From an uncultured bacterium (GTDB lineage Bacteria > Verrucomicrobiota > Kiritimatiellia > RFP12 > UBA1067): a stretch of 64,000 bases of DNA. Numbering within the stretch: the stretch's first letter is position 1; every line of letters begins with the position of its first letter. A model generated the notes under the pieces. It was not told the DNA's origin. It saw only the letters and a list, made by a program, of their open reading frames with translations, and made no database searches. This document shows positions 29,820 to 39,012 of this stretch, one piece after another. Location of the stretch: positions 1 through 64,000 of the forward strand of contig CADCCW010000016.1 in NCBI GenBank assembly GCA_902800055.1. The letters are read 5' to 3'. The translations under genes and the position numbers were made by a program.

Positions 29820-30992
29820 ATGGAAATTGCCCGCGACATCATCTACGTCGGCGTCGACGACCACGACATCGACCTCTTCGAGGGTCAGTACGTCGTCCCG
29901 CTCGGGATGGCCTACAACTCCTACGCCGTCGTCGACGAGAAGACGCTCGTCTTCGACACCGTCGACGCCCGCTTCGGCGACGCCTGGCTCGCGAACGTGC
30001 GCGCCGCGCTCGGCGGCCGCCCGGCCGACTACCTCGTCGTCCAGCACATGGAGCCTGACCACAGCGCGAACATCTCGCGCTTCGCCGCGGAGTACCCGGA
30101 GGCGAAGATCGTCGCCAGCGCCCAGGCCTTCGCGATGATGCGCCAGTTCTACGGCGACGACTTCGCCGCGCGCCGCGTCGTCGTCAAGGAGGGCGACACG
30201 CTCTCCACCGGCACGCACGAGTTCGCGTTCGTCTCCGCCCCGATGGTCCACTGGCCCGAGGTGATCGTCACCTACGACAAGGCGTCCGGCACGCTCTTCT
30301 CGGCGGACGGCTTCGGCAAGTTCGGCGCCAACGACGTCGAGGACCCGGAAGGGTGGGACTGCGAGGCTCGCCGCTACTACTTCGGCATCGTCGGCAAGTA
30401 CGGCGCCCAGGTGCAGGCGCTCCTGAAGAAGGCCGCCGCGCTCCAGATCGACCGGATCTGCCCGCTCCACGGGCCGGTGCTGGCGACGGCGGACGAGGTC
30501 GCCCACGCGGTGAAGCAGTACGACACCTGGTCGAGCTACTCGGTGGAGTCGCCCGGCGTCTGCATCGCCTACACCTCCGTCTACGGCCACACCAAGGCCG
30601 CGGTGATGAAGCTGAAGGAAATGCTCATCGAGCGCGGCTGCCAGAAGGTCGCCGTCGCCGACCTCGCGCGCGACGACGTGCCCGAGACGGTCGAGGACGC
30701 GTTCCGCTACGGCAAGCTCGTCCTCGCCACCACCACCTACAACGCCGACATCTTCCCGTGGATGCGCCACTTCATCGACCACCTGACGGAGCGTAACTAC
30801 CAGCGCCGCACCGTCGGCTTCGTCGAGAACGGCTCCTGGGCGCCCGCGGCGGCGCGGGTCATGCGCGGGATGTTCGAGGCCGCGAAGTCGAAGGACATCG
30901 CCTTCTGCGAAAACGTGGTGACCATCCGCTCGGCGCTCGACGCGGCGTCCGAGGCGAAGCTCGCGGCCCTGGCCGACGAACTCATGCGCTGA
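29820..30992 (+). CDS. Flavodiiron protein (FprA family)
   Basis: 390 residues. A metallo-beta-lactamase-like domain carries the diiron site HMEPDHSAN (H-x-E-x-D-H) and the later ligands in PMVHWPEV and SADGFGKFG. A flavodoxin domain follows (about 240-390, YTSVYGHTKAAVMKL, NGSWAPAAARVM). It reduces oxygen or nitric oxide to harmless products using reduced ferredoxin or rubredoxin, which fits an anaerobe. It follows purM closely. Confidence 0.92.
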   Translation: MEIARDIIYVGVDDHDIDLFEGQYVVPLGMAYNSYAVVDEKTLVFDTVDARFGDAWLANVRAALGGRPADYLVVQHMEPDHSANISRFAAEYPEAKIVASAQAFAMMRQFYGDDFAARRVVVKEGDTLSTGTHEFAFVSAPMVHWPEVIVTYDKASGTLFSADGFGKFGANDVEDPEGWDCEARRYYFGIVGKYGAQVQALLKKAAALQIDRICPLHGPVLATADEVAHAVKQYDTWSSYSVESPGVCIAYTSVYGHTKAAVMKLKEMLIERGCQKVAVADLARDDVPETVEDAFRYGKLVLATTTYNADIFPWMRHFIDHLTERNYQRRTVGFVENGSWAPAAARVMRGMFEAAKSKDIAFCENVVTIRSALDAASEAKLAALADELMR

Positions 30993-31011
30993 GGGGAAAG
31001 GAGGCAAGTCG

Positions 31012-32262
31012 ATGAAAAGGTTCATGAGAGCGGTCCTGCCGGCGTTCCTGCTGGCGGTGTCGGTGGGGCAGATCTACGCCTTCACCAACTTCTCGTCCGA
31101 GATCGCGGCGCACATCGGGCGCACGCAGCAGCAGGTGCAGTGGGCGTTCTCGTTCGGCATCTTCTTCCTTGGCATGGGCGCGGCGTTCTTCGGCAAGATC
31201 GTCGAGAAGAACATCCGGCTCTCGACCATCATCGGCACGACCCTCTTCCTCTCCGGGCTGCTCGTCACCGAGTTCGGCATCGTCTCGAAGTCGCTTGTGC
31301 TCGTCTACCTCGGCTACGGCTTCCTGATCGGCCTCGGCACCGGCGTCATCTACATCTCGCCGGTGAAGACGATGATGCTCTGGTTCCCGGAGCACAAGGC
31401 GATCGCGGCGGCGCTGCCGATCATCTCCTTCGGCCTCGGCTCCACGCTCTCGACGATCCTCTTCAGCGGCATCCACTGGGGGACGCCCGGCTCGTCGGTC
31501 GCGGTGTTCCAGCTCCGTGGGTTCATGGAATACGGCATCACCAACGTCTTCCACGCCTACGCGATCTTCTACGCGGTGCCGATGGTCGCGGCGTGCTTCC
31601 TGCTGAAGAAGCCGAAGGTGCAGGTGCAGAGCTTCGGCCACGGCATCCCCGCGCTCGAGTTCAGCTACCGTCAGCTCTTCGTCAACCGCTTCTTCTGGCA
31701 GTCGTGGCTGTTCATGTTCCTCAACATCTCGGCCGGCCTCTGCCTCATCCCGCTCGCGAAGCAGATGATGAAGTCGCCGGACGTCTACGGCGACAGCGAG
31801 AAGCTGATCACGTGGATCGTCGCGCTTTCCGGCCTCATGAACGGCGGCGGGCGCTTCCTCTTCGCGTGGTGGTCCGACCGCCTCGCCAAGCGCATCAACA
31901 TCCTCCTGGTCATCCTCTCCATCTCGGCGGGCATAATGCTCGCGAGCTTCCTGCCCGTCCTGATCGGCCTCGCGCTGCTCGTCATCAACGCCTGCTACGG
32001 CGCGGGCTTCTCGGTCATCCCCGCGATCCTCGCCGACCACTACGGCATGACGAACATCTCCAAGATCCACGGCGCGGTGCTTTCGGCGTGGGGTTGCGCC
32101 GGCATCATCGGCAACCAGGTCGCGATCGTCGTCTCCAACGCGTTCGGCGGCTACGGCGAGGGCGGCCACGGCTACCCGGCGGTCGTGGGGATGCTGGTGG
32201 TCGTCTACCTCTGCAACCTCTTCAACGCCTGGACTCTTGCACGGTCGACAACCCGCCGCTGA
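31012..32262 (+). CDS. MFS transporter, oxalate/formate antiporter (OFA) family
   Basis: 416 residues and about twelve transmembrane helices. The N-terminus (AVSVGQIYAFTNFSSEIAA, then QWAFSFGIFFLGMGAAFFG) fits the OFA family of the major facilitator superfamily. The substrate is probably a small carboxylate or amino-acid-like anion, which cannot be read from the sequence. It is preceded by AAAGGAGG and follows the flavodiiron gene by 19 nt. The MATE-fusion gene starts 19 nt after it. Confidence 0.8.
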   Translation: MKRFMRAVLPAFLLAVSVGQIYAFTNFSSEIAAHIGRTQQQVQWAFSFGIFFLGMGAAFFGKIVEKNIRLSTIIGTTLFLSGLLVTEFGIVSKSLVLVYLGYGFLIGLGTGVIYISPVKTMMLWFPEHKAIAAALPIISFGLGSTLSTILFSGIHWGTPGSSVAVFQLRGFMEYGITNVFHAYAIFYAVPMVAACFLLKKPKVQVQSFGHGIPALEFSYRQLFVNRFFWQSWLFMFLNISAGLCLIPLAKQMMKSPDVYGDSEKLITWIVALSGLMNGGGRFLFAWWSDRLAKRINILLVILSISAGIMLASFLPVLIGLALLVINACYGAGFSVIPAILADHYGMTNISKIHGAVLSAWGCAGIIGNQVAIVVSNAFGGYGEGGHGYPAVVGMLVVVYLCNLFNAWTLARSTTRR

Positions 32263-32281
32263 CGAATAGGATGGCCGTGAC

Positions 32282-33979
32282 ATGACATTTGCCACCTCCA
32301 AGTTCAGGGCTTTCCTGCCGGCCGCGACCTTCGCGATGGCGGCGGAGTTCCTGATGGGGCTGTCGGACTCGGTCATCTGCGGCCACGTCCTCGGGGAGAC
32401 GGGCCTCTCGGCCGTCAACCTGATGCAGGGCGTCTTCGAGATCGTCACCTTCGTCGGGATGATGGTGACGGTCGGCTCGTGCGTCCATTTCTCGACCGAG
32501 CTCGGCGCCCTGCACGTCAGGCGCGCGCACGGCTACTTCACGCTCGGCTTCTTCGCGTCGATCGCCTTCGGGCTCGCGTTTGCCGCGGCGCTCGCGGTGC
32601 TGCGCCATCCGGTGCTGACTGCCTTCGGCGCGTCCAAGGAGGTGACCGAGCTCGCCAGCGCATACTGGGTGTGGTTCCTGCCGGCGGCGATGCTCGAGCC
32701 GCTGGCGTTCTTCCTCGGCACGCTCGCCTACGCCGACGGCGACGCGCGGCTGTCGCTCTTCTCCTACTGCGTGCAGCTGGTCGGCAACTGCCTGGTGTCG
32801 GTGCCGCTGACGATCTACTTCGGCGCGGCCGGGTGCGCGGTCGGCACCGGCATCGGGTCGTTCCTGGCCATCGTGGTGCTGCTGTTCCACTTCTGCCGCC
32901 GCGGCTGCATGCTCGGCTTCTCGCGGCACTTCAGCGTCCTCCCCGACCTGCTGCGGATCTTCCGCACCTCGCTCGGCGACGCGAGCAAGAACGTCGGCAA
33001 GGCGGCGCTAATATTCGCGCTCAACGCCTATGTTATCGCCCACTTCGGCTCGGAGATGTTGCCGGTCCTCGCGGTGGTGGTGATGACGATTGGCATCTCC
33101 GAGGTGTTCGACGGCGTCGCCAACGCCGCGCAGCCGCTGGCGAGCGTCTACATCGGCGAACGCAACTCGTTCCTTACCAAGCGCGTCATGCGCGCGGCGC
33201 TGAGGATGGCGCTCGGCGAGGGGGCGGCGGCGATGCTCGTACTGCTCGCGTACCCGAACCTCATCCTGATGATGGCCGGCGTGTCGGACCCGACGGTGGT
33301 GCCGGCGGCGCTGTTCGCGGTGCGGGTCGCGTCCATCGCCCTGCCGGGGCTCGCGCTGGTGCTGCTTTTCAACTCCTACTACGTCTTCATCGGGCGGGAG
33401 ACCCTCGCCACGCTGCTTACGCTCGCGGCAGTCCTCGTCGTGCCCGCGGCGCTTTTCCCCGCGATGGGCTCGGCCTGGGGCGCCCGCGGCGTCTGGGCCG
33501 CGCTCGGCCTCGCGCCGCTCGTTTCGCTCGCGGTCTTCGCCGTCTACGAGATGGTGCGCTGGGGCTTCAGGATCTTTCCGTTCCTGCTCCAGGGCGGGCG
33601 CGACGCGGCGCTCCGGGTCTTCGACCTCGAGCTCGACCCGGCCTCGATCTGCCTGGCCTCGGCTGGCGTCGAGAAGCACCTGCTGCAGAAGGGGATCGAC
33701 GCCGCGCGGGCGTCGAAGGCGGCGCTGCTGGTGGAGGAGGCGCTGATGGTCGTGCGCGACCGCAACGGCGGCCGCCGCACCCTGGCGGAGGTGACTGTCG
33801 ACCTCAACGACGGGCTTACGCTCGTCCTCCGCGACGACGGCGAGATCTTCGACATCACCGACGCGGACGCCAGCGTCTCCTCGCTGCGCAGCTACCTCGT
33901 CTCCAACCTGATGACGGCGATACCCAACCGCCGCAACCTGACCACCACCGGCTTCAACCGCAACGTATTCAAGCTATGA
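32282..33979 (+). CDS. MATE-type transporter fused to a HATPase domain
   Basis: 565 residues. Residues 1-430 are a twelve-helix MATE-family transporter (FRAFLPAATFAMAAEFLMGL, ASKEVTELASAYWVWFLPAA). The C-terminal ~120 residues (about 440-565) look like a GHKL/RsbW-type ATPase: an N-box-like KAALLVEEALMVV and LTLVLRDDGEIFDITDAD. Such domains bind STAS proteins or act as anti-sigma kinases. The fusion and the downstream SpoIIE and STAS genes suggest transport is tied to partner switching. The stop overlaps the next ATG as ATGA. Confidence 0.75.
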   Translation: MTFATSKFRAFLPAATFAMAAEFLMGLSDSVICGHVLGETGLSAVNLMQGVFEIVTFVGMMVTVGSCVHFSTELGALHVRRAHGYFTLGFFASIAFGLAFAAALAVLRHPVLTAFGASKEVTELASAYWVWFLPAAMLEPLAFFLGTLAYADGDARLSLFSYCVQLVGNCLVSVPLTIYFGAAGCAVGTGIGSFLAIVVLLFHFCRRGCMLGFSRHFSVLPDLLRIFRTSLGDASKNVGKAALIFALNAYVIAHFGSEMLPVLAVVVMTIGISEVFDGVANAAQPLASVYIGERNSFLTKRVMRAALRMALGEGAAAMLVLLAYPNLILMMAGVSDPTVVPAALFAVRVASIALPGLALVLLFNSYYVFIGRETLATLLTLAAVLVVPAALFPAMGSAWGARGVWAALGLAPLVSLAVFAVYEMVRWGFRIFPFLLQGGRDAALRVFDLELDPASICLASAGVEKHLLQKGIDAARASKAALLVEEALMVVRDRNGGRRTLAEVTVDLNDGLTLVLRDDGEIFDITDADASVSSLRSYLVSNLMTAIPNRRNLTTTGFNRNVFKL

Positions 33980-34683
33980 GAACCGCCCTGGCCATGCTGG
34001 CGCTCGTCGTCGCCGCCGGCTGCTCGGACGCCGAGCACCGCGTGGATCCGCGCATCGCGGACAAGTCGCGTCCGATCGTCATGCTCACCCATCCGACCGA
34101 GCCGCCGTGCTCCTACAAGAACGAAGCCGGCGAGATCATCGGCTCCGACGTCGACCTTGCGCGGAGGATCGCGGCGAAGGCCGGGCGCGAGCTCGTCGTG
34201 GAGGCGGTCGAGTTCTCCGACATCCTGCCGCGGCTCAAGGCCGGCACGGCGGACATCGGCATCTCCACCATCACCATCACCGAGGCGAGGAAGCGCGACG
34301 TGGACTTCTCCATCCCGTATGCGTTCGGCGGCGCGTGCTTCCTGTACCGGAGCGCCGACCCGAGGCCGCGGCTGTCGCATATCGCCATGCTCAACATCGG
34401 GGTCGAGTCCGACACCGTGCAGGACATCTTCCTTTGCCGCCACGGCTGCGACCCGCTGCGGTTCGTCCACCTCGAGGAGGCGGTTGACGCGCTGGACCGT
34501 AAGGTCGTCGACGCCGTGTTCTTCGACGACATGCCGCTGAAGGCGCTGGCCGAGAAGTCCGGCGGGCGCTACGCCGTCTCGCCGCTTGCCACCCGCGACG
34601 GCTACGGCGTCGCAGTCGACAAGCGGCGCCAGGACGTGCTCGCCGCCGCCAACGCGGTAATCGCGGAAGGGGGTGCGAAGTGA
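33976..34683 (+). CDS. Solute-binding lipoprotein, amino-acid type
   Basis: 235 residues. A lipobox (LALVVAAGCS) places the mature protein on a membrane. The body is a bacterial solute-binding type 3 fold (PPCSYKNEAGEIIGSDVDLA, FSDILPRLKAGTADIGIST, TEARKRDVDFSIPY). ABC permease genes are absent, so it may instead feed a sensor or the neighbouring transporter-like protein. ATGA overlap with the MATE fusion and GTGA overlap with the SpoIIE gene show tight co-translation. Confidence 0.8.
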   Translation: MRTALAMLALVVAAGCSDAEHRVDPRIADKSRPIVMLTHPTEPPCSYKNEAGEIIGSDVDLARRIAAKAGRELVVEAVEFSDILPRLKAGTADIGISTITITEARKRDVDFSIPYAFGGACFLYRSADPRPRLSHIAMLNIGVESDTVQDIFLCRHGCDPLRFVHLEEAVDALDRKVVDAVFFDDMPLKALAEKSGGRYAVSPLATRDGYGVAVDKRRQDVLAAANAVIAEGGAK

Positions 34684-36710
34684 CCGCCCGCCGCAGCCTC
34701 AACGTCAAGGTCGCCGTTTCGGTGCTTGTCGCCTTCGCCGCGTCGATGGCCTTCTCGTGGTTTCTCCACAACAGCCTTTCCGAGCGCGACGCCTACGCGC
34801 TGATCGACCGCACCTTCGCCAACGCGCGCGCCGAGCTCACCGACTGCATCAACGAGCGGCTCGTCGTCCAGTGCATGGAGGCGCGCGAGCGGCTCGAGGA
34901 CGGCCATCCCGACGACACGGCCTCCCTGCAGGCGCTGGCGCGCGAGCTGCGCGTGTCCGAGGTCAGCATCGTGGACGACAAGGGCGACATCGTCCGCTCG
35001 TCGGTGCCGGGCTACTTGGCCGGGCCCGGGAGGAAGGCGTTCAACTTCGCCGCGGCCGACGACAAAGACGCCAACAAAATGATGGGCCTCATTGACGGAC
35101 GCTACACCGAGTATTGCCAGCCGTACCGCAGCAATGCGGCAAACGGCAACTGGCGCAAGTTCGTCGGCGTGTGGCGGCGCGAAGGCGGGTTCTTCGAGAT
35201 CGGGCTGGACGGCAAGGCCCTGCAATCCCTTGCGCGCTCCACCTGCGTGGATCGCTTCCGCAACTGGCGCGTCGGCGGCAGCGGCGGCATCGTGGTCACC
35301 ACGCCGACCGGGCTCGTGCTCTCCGACTACGAGGAGCCGAACCGCGAGGGCACGCAGTTCCACGAGCCCGGCGGCTCGTTCTACTGGAAGCGCGGCGACA
35401 TCGAGACGTTCCCGGTCTATGTGATGATCCCGAAGATGTCCGCGGCCGTCCAGCGCGACGTGCTCGTCGGCGCCACCGCGCTGCTGAACGGCGCGGCGCT
35501 GGTGTTCGTGGCGCTCCTGGTGGGGTTCGTGATCGCGGCCTTCGTGCGCCGGCAGATCCGCGAGCAGGAGGCGAAGGAGCTGGCGATGGCGAAGGACATT
35601 CAGCTCTCGGCGCTTCCGAACGTGTTCCCGCCGTTCCCGGACGAGACGCGCTTCGACATCATGGCCTCGATGGCGACGGCCAAGGAGGTCGGCGGCGACT
35701 TCTACGACTTCTACTTCACCGCGCAGGGCCGCGTGCTCGTGATCGTCGCCGACGTCAGCGGCAAGGGCGTCCCCGCCGCGATGTTCATGATGCACGCGAA
35801 GACGCTCATCAAGAGCGCCGCGCAGACCGGCAAGCCGCTCGCGCAGGTGTTCACGGAGGCGAACGAGGCGCTCTGCGAGGGCAACTCGTCCTGCACCTTC
35901 GTCACCGCCTGGGCCGGCGAGTTCAACGTCAACACCGGCCACCTGACCTTCGTGAACGCCGGCCACAACCCGCCAGTGGTGCGCCGCGGCAGCCACTGCG
36001 AGTACCTGAAGACGCGCCCCTCGCCCGCCCTCGGCGCCATGGAGGGCGTCACGTACCGGGTCGACGACATCACCCTCGAGCCCGGGGACGCCATCTACCT
36101 CTACACCGACGGCATCGTCGAGCAGCCCGACCCGTCCGGCGAGCTCTACGGCGAGGACCGGCTCCTCGGGCTCCTCTCCCGGAACGTCCGCCAGCGCGGC
36201 GAGATCCTCAAGACGGTGCTCGCCGACGTCCACCGCCACGCCGCCGGCGCCGAGCAGGCCGACGACTGCACCCAGCTCGTGCTCCGCTACCGCGGCGAGC
36301 CCGACGTGGTGGAGCACGAGTACGCGCCGACGCTGGAAGGCGTCGCCAAGGCCGTCGACGACCTCACCGCCGCGCTGGAGCCGGTGCCGGAGCGGGTGCG
36401 CGCCCAGCTGCTCGTGGCGGCCGACGAGATCTTCGCCAACATCGTGCACTACTCCGGCGCCACCCGCTGGTCGCTCTCGGTCGAGCACGACCACCACCCC
36501 GACGGCGTGCGCCTCGTCATCACCGATGACGGCAAGCCTTTCGATCCGCTCGCGCAGCGCGACCCCGACACCACCCTCGCCGCCGAGGACCGCGCGGCCG
36601 GGGGGCTGGGGATATTCATCGTCAAGAAGACAATGTCGCCCGTCACCTACAAGCGGCGGAACGGCTTAAACATCCTGAAAATGGGGAGAGACTATGGAGA
36701 TCAAGACTAA
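34680..36710 (+). CDS. Membrane sensor PP2C (SpoIIE) phosphatase with HATPase domain
   Basis: 676 residues from GTG 34680. A periplasmic sensor region (about 35-260) lies between two transmembrane helices (10-30 and about 262-288). A PP2C/SpoIIE phosphatase follows (about 320-540; EVGGDFYDFYF, VIVADVSGKGVPAAMFM, NAGHNPPVV, YTDGIVEQ) with the metal-binding Asp residues present. The last ~125 residues are an RsbW-like HATPase (ADEIFANIVHYSG, LVITDDGKPFDPL). One protein therefore holds both the phosphatase and the kinase-type module of a partner switch. The natural target is the STAS protein encoded next, whose gene it overlaps. Confidence 0.88.
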   Translation: MTARRSLNVKVAVSVLVAFAASMAFSWFLHNSLSERDAYALIDRTFANARAELTDCINERLVVQCMEARERLEDGHPDDTASLQALARELRVSEVSIVDDKGDIVRSSVPGYLAGPGRKAFNFAAADDKDANKMMGLIDGRYTEYCQPYRSNAANGNWRKFVGVWRREGGFFEIGLDGKALQSLARSTCVDRFRNWRVGGSGGIVVTTPTGLVLSDYEEPNREGTQFHEPGGSFYWKRGDIETFPVYVMIPKMSAAVQRDVLVGATALLNGAALVFVALLVGFVIAAFVRRQIREQEAKELAMAKDIQLSALPNVFPPFPDETRFDIMASMATAKEVGGDFYDFYFTAQGRVLVIVADVSGKGVPAAMFMMHAKTLIKSAAQTGKPLAQVFTEANEALCEGNSSCTFVTAWAGEFNVNTGHLTFVNAGHNPPVVRRGSHCEYLKTRPSPALGAMEGVTYRVDDITLEPGDAIYLYTDGIVEQPDPSGELYGEDRLLGLLSRNVRQRGEILKTVLADVHRHAAGAEQADDCTQLVLRYRGEPDVVEHEYAPTLEGVAKAVDDLTAALEPVPERVRAQLLVAADEIFANIVHYSGATRWSLSVEHDHHPDGVRLVITDDGKPFDPLAQRDPDTTLAAEDRAAGGLGIFIVKKTMSPVTYKRRNGLNILKMGRDYGDQD

Positions 36711-36987
36711 ATCGGAAGGATCCACGCTGACCATTTCCGTCAGCGGCCGCGTAGACACCGTCACCGCCCCCGAGCTCGAGGCGGGGCTCAAGTTCGGCGA
36801 CGCCAAGTGCGTCGTGCTCGACATCGCCGAGGTTCCGTACATGAGCTCGGCCGGACTGAGGCTGCTCCTCACGTCGCACAAGGCGATGCTGGCGAAGGGC
36901 GGCGAGTTCAAGATCGTGAACGTCCAGCCTTCGGTCTCCGAAGTCCTCTCCATCACCGGCTTCGCCGACATCCTCAACATCGCCTGA
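36694..36987 (+). CDS. STAS-domain anti-sigma-factor antagonist
   Basis: 97 residues, a single STAS domain: EGSTLTISVSGRVDT, VVLDIAEVPYMSSAGLRLLL and KIVNVQPSVSEVL. The Ser in YMSSAGLR is the phosphorylation site expected for SpoIIAA/RsbV-like proteins. It is probably phosphorylated by one HATPase domain and dephosphorylated by the SpoIIE phosphatase encoded just upstream. The 17-nt overlap with that gene implies coupled translation. No classical SigB-type sigma factor lies nearby. Confidence 0.9.
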   Translation: MEIKTKSEGSTLTISVSGRVDTVTAPELEAGLKFGDAKCVVLDIAEVPYMSSAGLRLLLTSHKAMLAKGGEFKIVNVQPSVSEVLSITGFADILNIA

Positions 36988-37018
36988 CGGCAGCTGGAGC
37001 CATGGCGGGGGGGATGCC

Positions 37019-38704
37019 GTGAGCGACATCAAGGAATGCATCAGGAAGCTTGAGAAGGCCGTCCTGGAGGACGGCAAGGTAGACCGCGCGGAGGCGGCGA
37101 TACTGCTCTCCTACGCGTCGTCACGCGCCGGCGAAAGCGCCGAGATGGCGGAGTTCGTCAAGGCGCTGGAGGACGTCCTCGAGGACGGCGTGGTGACGCC
37201 GGAGGAGTCCATCCGCATCGCCGCCCACCTCAAGTGGCTGGCGCGCGAGGCGGAGAGCGACGAGCCCGAGACCACGTTCCTCGGCCGTCTCTTCAAGCTG
37301 AAGCGCAACCACACCACCGTGCGCACCGAGGTCGTCGCTGGCATCACCACCTTCATGACGATGGCGTACATCCTCGCCGTCAACCCCAGCCTGCTGTCGA
37401 CCGCCGGCATCCCGCGCGGCGGCGTGTTCATGGCGACCGCAGTTGCCGCGGTGGTTGGCACGCTCCTCATGGCGTTCATGTCCAACTATCCGTTCGTGCT
37501 CGCTCCTGGGATGGGCCTCAACGCGTTCCTCACCTTCGGCGTCGTCTTCGGCATGGGCTACAGCTGGCAGTTCGCGCTCCTGGCGGTGTTCGTGGAGGGA
37601 CTGTTGTTCCTCGCGCTTTCGCTTACCCCCGTGCGCGAGTCGATCTTCAACTCGATTCCGTTCTCGCTCAAGAAGGCGGTTGCGGCCGGCATCGGCCTCT
37701 TCATCTGCTTCATCGCGATGCAGACGGCCAACCTCATCGTCGACAACCAGGCGACGCTCGTCGGCCTCCAGCACTTCGCGAAGGGCGACTTCAACGCGCA
37801 GGACGTCGCCGCGATCCTCGCCGTCGCCGGCACCGTGGTGACCGCGGTGCTGCTGGTGTGGAAGGTGCGGGGAGCGATCCTCTTCGGCATCTTCGCCACC
37901 TGGCTCCTCGGCATGGCCGCGCAGGCGACCGGCATCTACGTGCCCGACCCCGCCCTCAAGTGCTTCTCGACCTATCCGTCGTTCACAATGAACGACATGG
38001 CCGGCGTCTTCCGGGAATTCGGCCAGACCCTCGGCGCGCTCTTCTCGCCCGAGGCCTGGGTCCACACGGTCAAGCAGGGCGACGCGGCGGTCGTGGTCGG
38101 CAGCGGCTGGGCGCTCGTGAGGGGGTTCGACTTCCTGGTCGTCATGTCGGCGTTCTTCTTCGTAGACCTCTTCGACACCCTCGGCACGCTGATCGGCGTC
38201 TCGATGAAGGGCGGCTTCCTCACCAAGGAGGGCAAGCTGCCGCGCATCTCCGGCGCGCTCTGCGCGGACGCGATCGCGACCTCCGTCGGCGCGGTGCTCG
38301 GCACCTCGACGACCACGACCTACGTCGAGTCGGCCTCGGGCGTGATGGCCGGCGGCAGGACGGGCCTCACCGGCGTCACCTCCGCCGCGCTCTTCGCGCT
38401 TGCGATCCTCTTCGCGCCGATCTTCCTCGCCGTCCCGTCCTTCGCCACGGCGCCCGCGCTGATCATCGTCGGCTTCATGATGCTCTCCAGCGCGGCGGAC
38501 ATCGACTGGAGCGACGCCTCCGAGGCGGTGCCGGCTTTCCTCGCGATCGCCGTCATGCCGTTCTCCTACTCGATCTCCGACGGCATCATGGCCGGCGTCA
38601 TCGCCTACACCCTCATCAACCTCCTCGCCGGCAAGACTAAGAAGATCCACTGGATCATGTACGTCCTCACGGCGCTCTTCGTCGCCAAGTACGCGCTGAT
38701 GTGA
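37019..38704 (+). CDS. NCS2 (AzgA/PbuG-type) purine permease with N-terminal helical module
   Basis: 561 residues from GTG 37019. Residues from about 100 onward form a purine permease of the AzgA branch (VVAGITTFMTMAYILAVNPS, APGMGLNAFLTF, GTSTTTTYVESASGV, a signature of guanine/hypoxanthine permeases). The first ~85 residues are an extra soluble region with two similar helices (LEDGKVDRAEAAILLSYAS and LEDGVVTPEESIRIAAHLK), reminiscent of TerB- or EF-hand-like repeats. It may be a docking or sensing module for the partner-switch proteins upstream. It is last in the operon. Confidence 0.85.
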   Translation: MSDIKECIRKLEKAVLEDGKVDRAEAAILLSYASSRAGESAEMAEFVKALEDVLEDGVVTPEESIRIAAHLKWLAREAESDEPETTFLGRLFKLKRNHTTVRTEVVAGITTFMTMAYILAVNPSLLSTAGIPRGGVFMATAVAAVVGTLLMAFMSNYPFVLAPGMGLNAFLTFGVVFGMGYSWQFALLAVFVEGLLFLALSLTPVRESIFNSIPFSLKKAVAAGIGLFICFIAMQTANLIVDNQATLVGLQHFAKGDFNAQDVAAILAVAGTVVTAVLLVWKVRGAILFGIFATWLLGMAAQATGIYVPDPALKCFSTYPSFTMNDMAGVFREFGQTLGALFSPEAWVHTVKQGDAAVVVGSGWALVRGFDFLVVMSAFFFVDLFDTLGTLIGVSMKGGFLTKEGKLPRISGALCADAIATSVGAVLGTSTTTTYVESASGVMAGGRTGLTGVTSAALFALAILFAPIFLAVPSFATAPALIIVGFMMLSSAADIDWSDASEAVPAFLAIAVMPFSYSISDGIMAGVIAYTLINLLAGKTKKIHWIMYVLTALFVAKYALM

Positions 38705-38880
38705 TCCTCCGCGGCTTCGGGCTGGGGCGCTCGCCCCGCCGAACGCTCGGCCTCCTAGCGTGCCTTGCTCGGGATTCTCGACACTGACCGCAATGCGCTT
38801 CCGTTCCGAACGCGCTTAGGTCTCGAATCACGTCGTCGGGCCGCCGCCCCGCCCTCCGCCGCCCCTTGCGCCTCCGCGGC
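38705..38880. other. Gene-free stretch after the permease gene
   Basis: GC-rich sequence with no supported gene and no clear terminator, leading to the promoter at 38884. Confidence 0.4.
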
Positions 38881-38883
38881 AGA

Positions 38884-38903
38884 ATTTGGTATAATACGAG
38901 CCA
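38884..38903 (+). promoter_or_regulatory. Extended -10 promoter of the LRR surface protein gene
   Basis: ATTTGGTATAATACGAGCCA, TATAAT at 38890-38895. ATG 38904 of a leader ORF follows after 8 nt. Confidence 0.7.
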
Positions 38904-38963
38904 ATGAAACTGCGAACTGGCATAACTGTCGCTATTTTGCAGGGGGGGGGGCAAACCTCTTAG
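38904..38963 (+). CDS. Leader mini-ORF containing a G10 tract
   Basis: The frame begins MKLRTGITVAIL and reads into ten consecutive G (38942-38951). As sequenced it stops at TAG 38961-38963. If the tract had 11 or 8 G, the frame would instead run on to a TGA overlapping ATG 39013 as ATGA, the arrangement seen at 45684. The leader is related to those at 43222-43323 and 45684-45788. It is a candidate slip-strand switch. Confidence 0.45.
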   Translation: MKLRTGITVAILQGGGQTS

Positions 38964-39012
38964 AAAACTTCCCCCGTCGTTCGCATACTCAAAATCCAAC
39001 AGGAGGTGCCAA

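Noticed and set aside
32479..34683. A 734-codon frame overlapping the MATE gene
   Set aside because: Only its last 235 codons (from 33976) encode a real protein, the solute-binding lipoprotein. The rest is a GC-rich shadow of the MATE gene.
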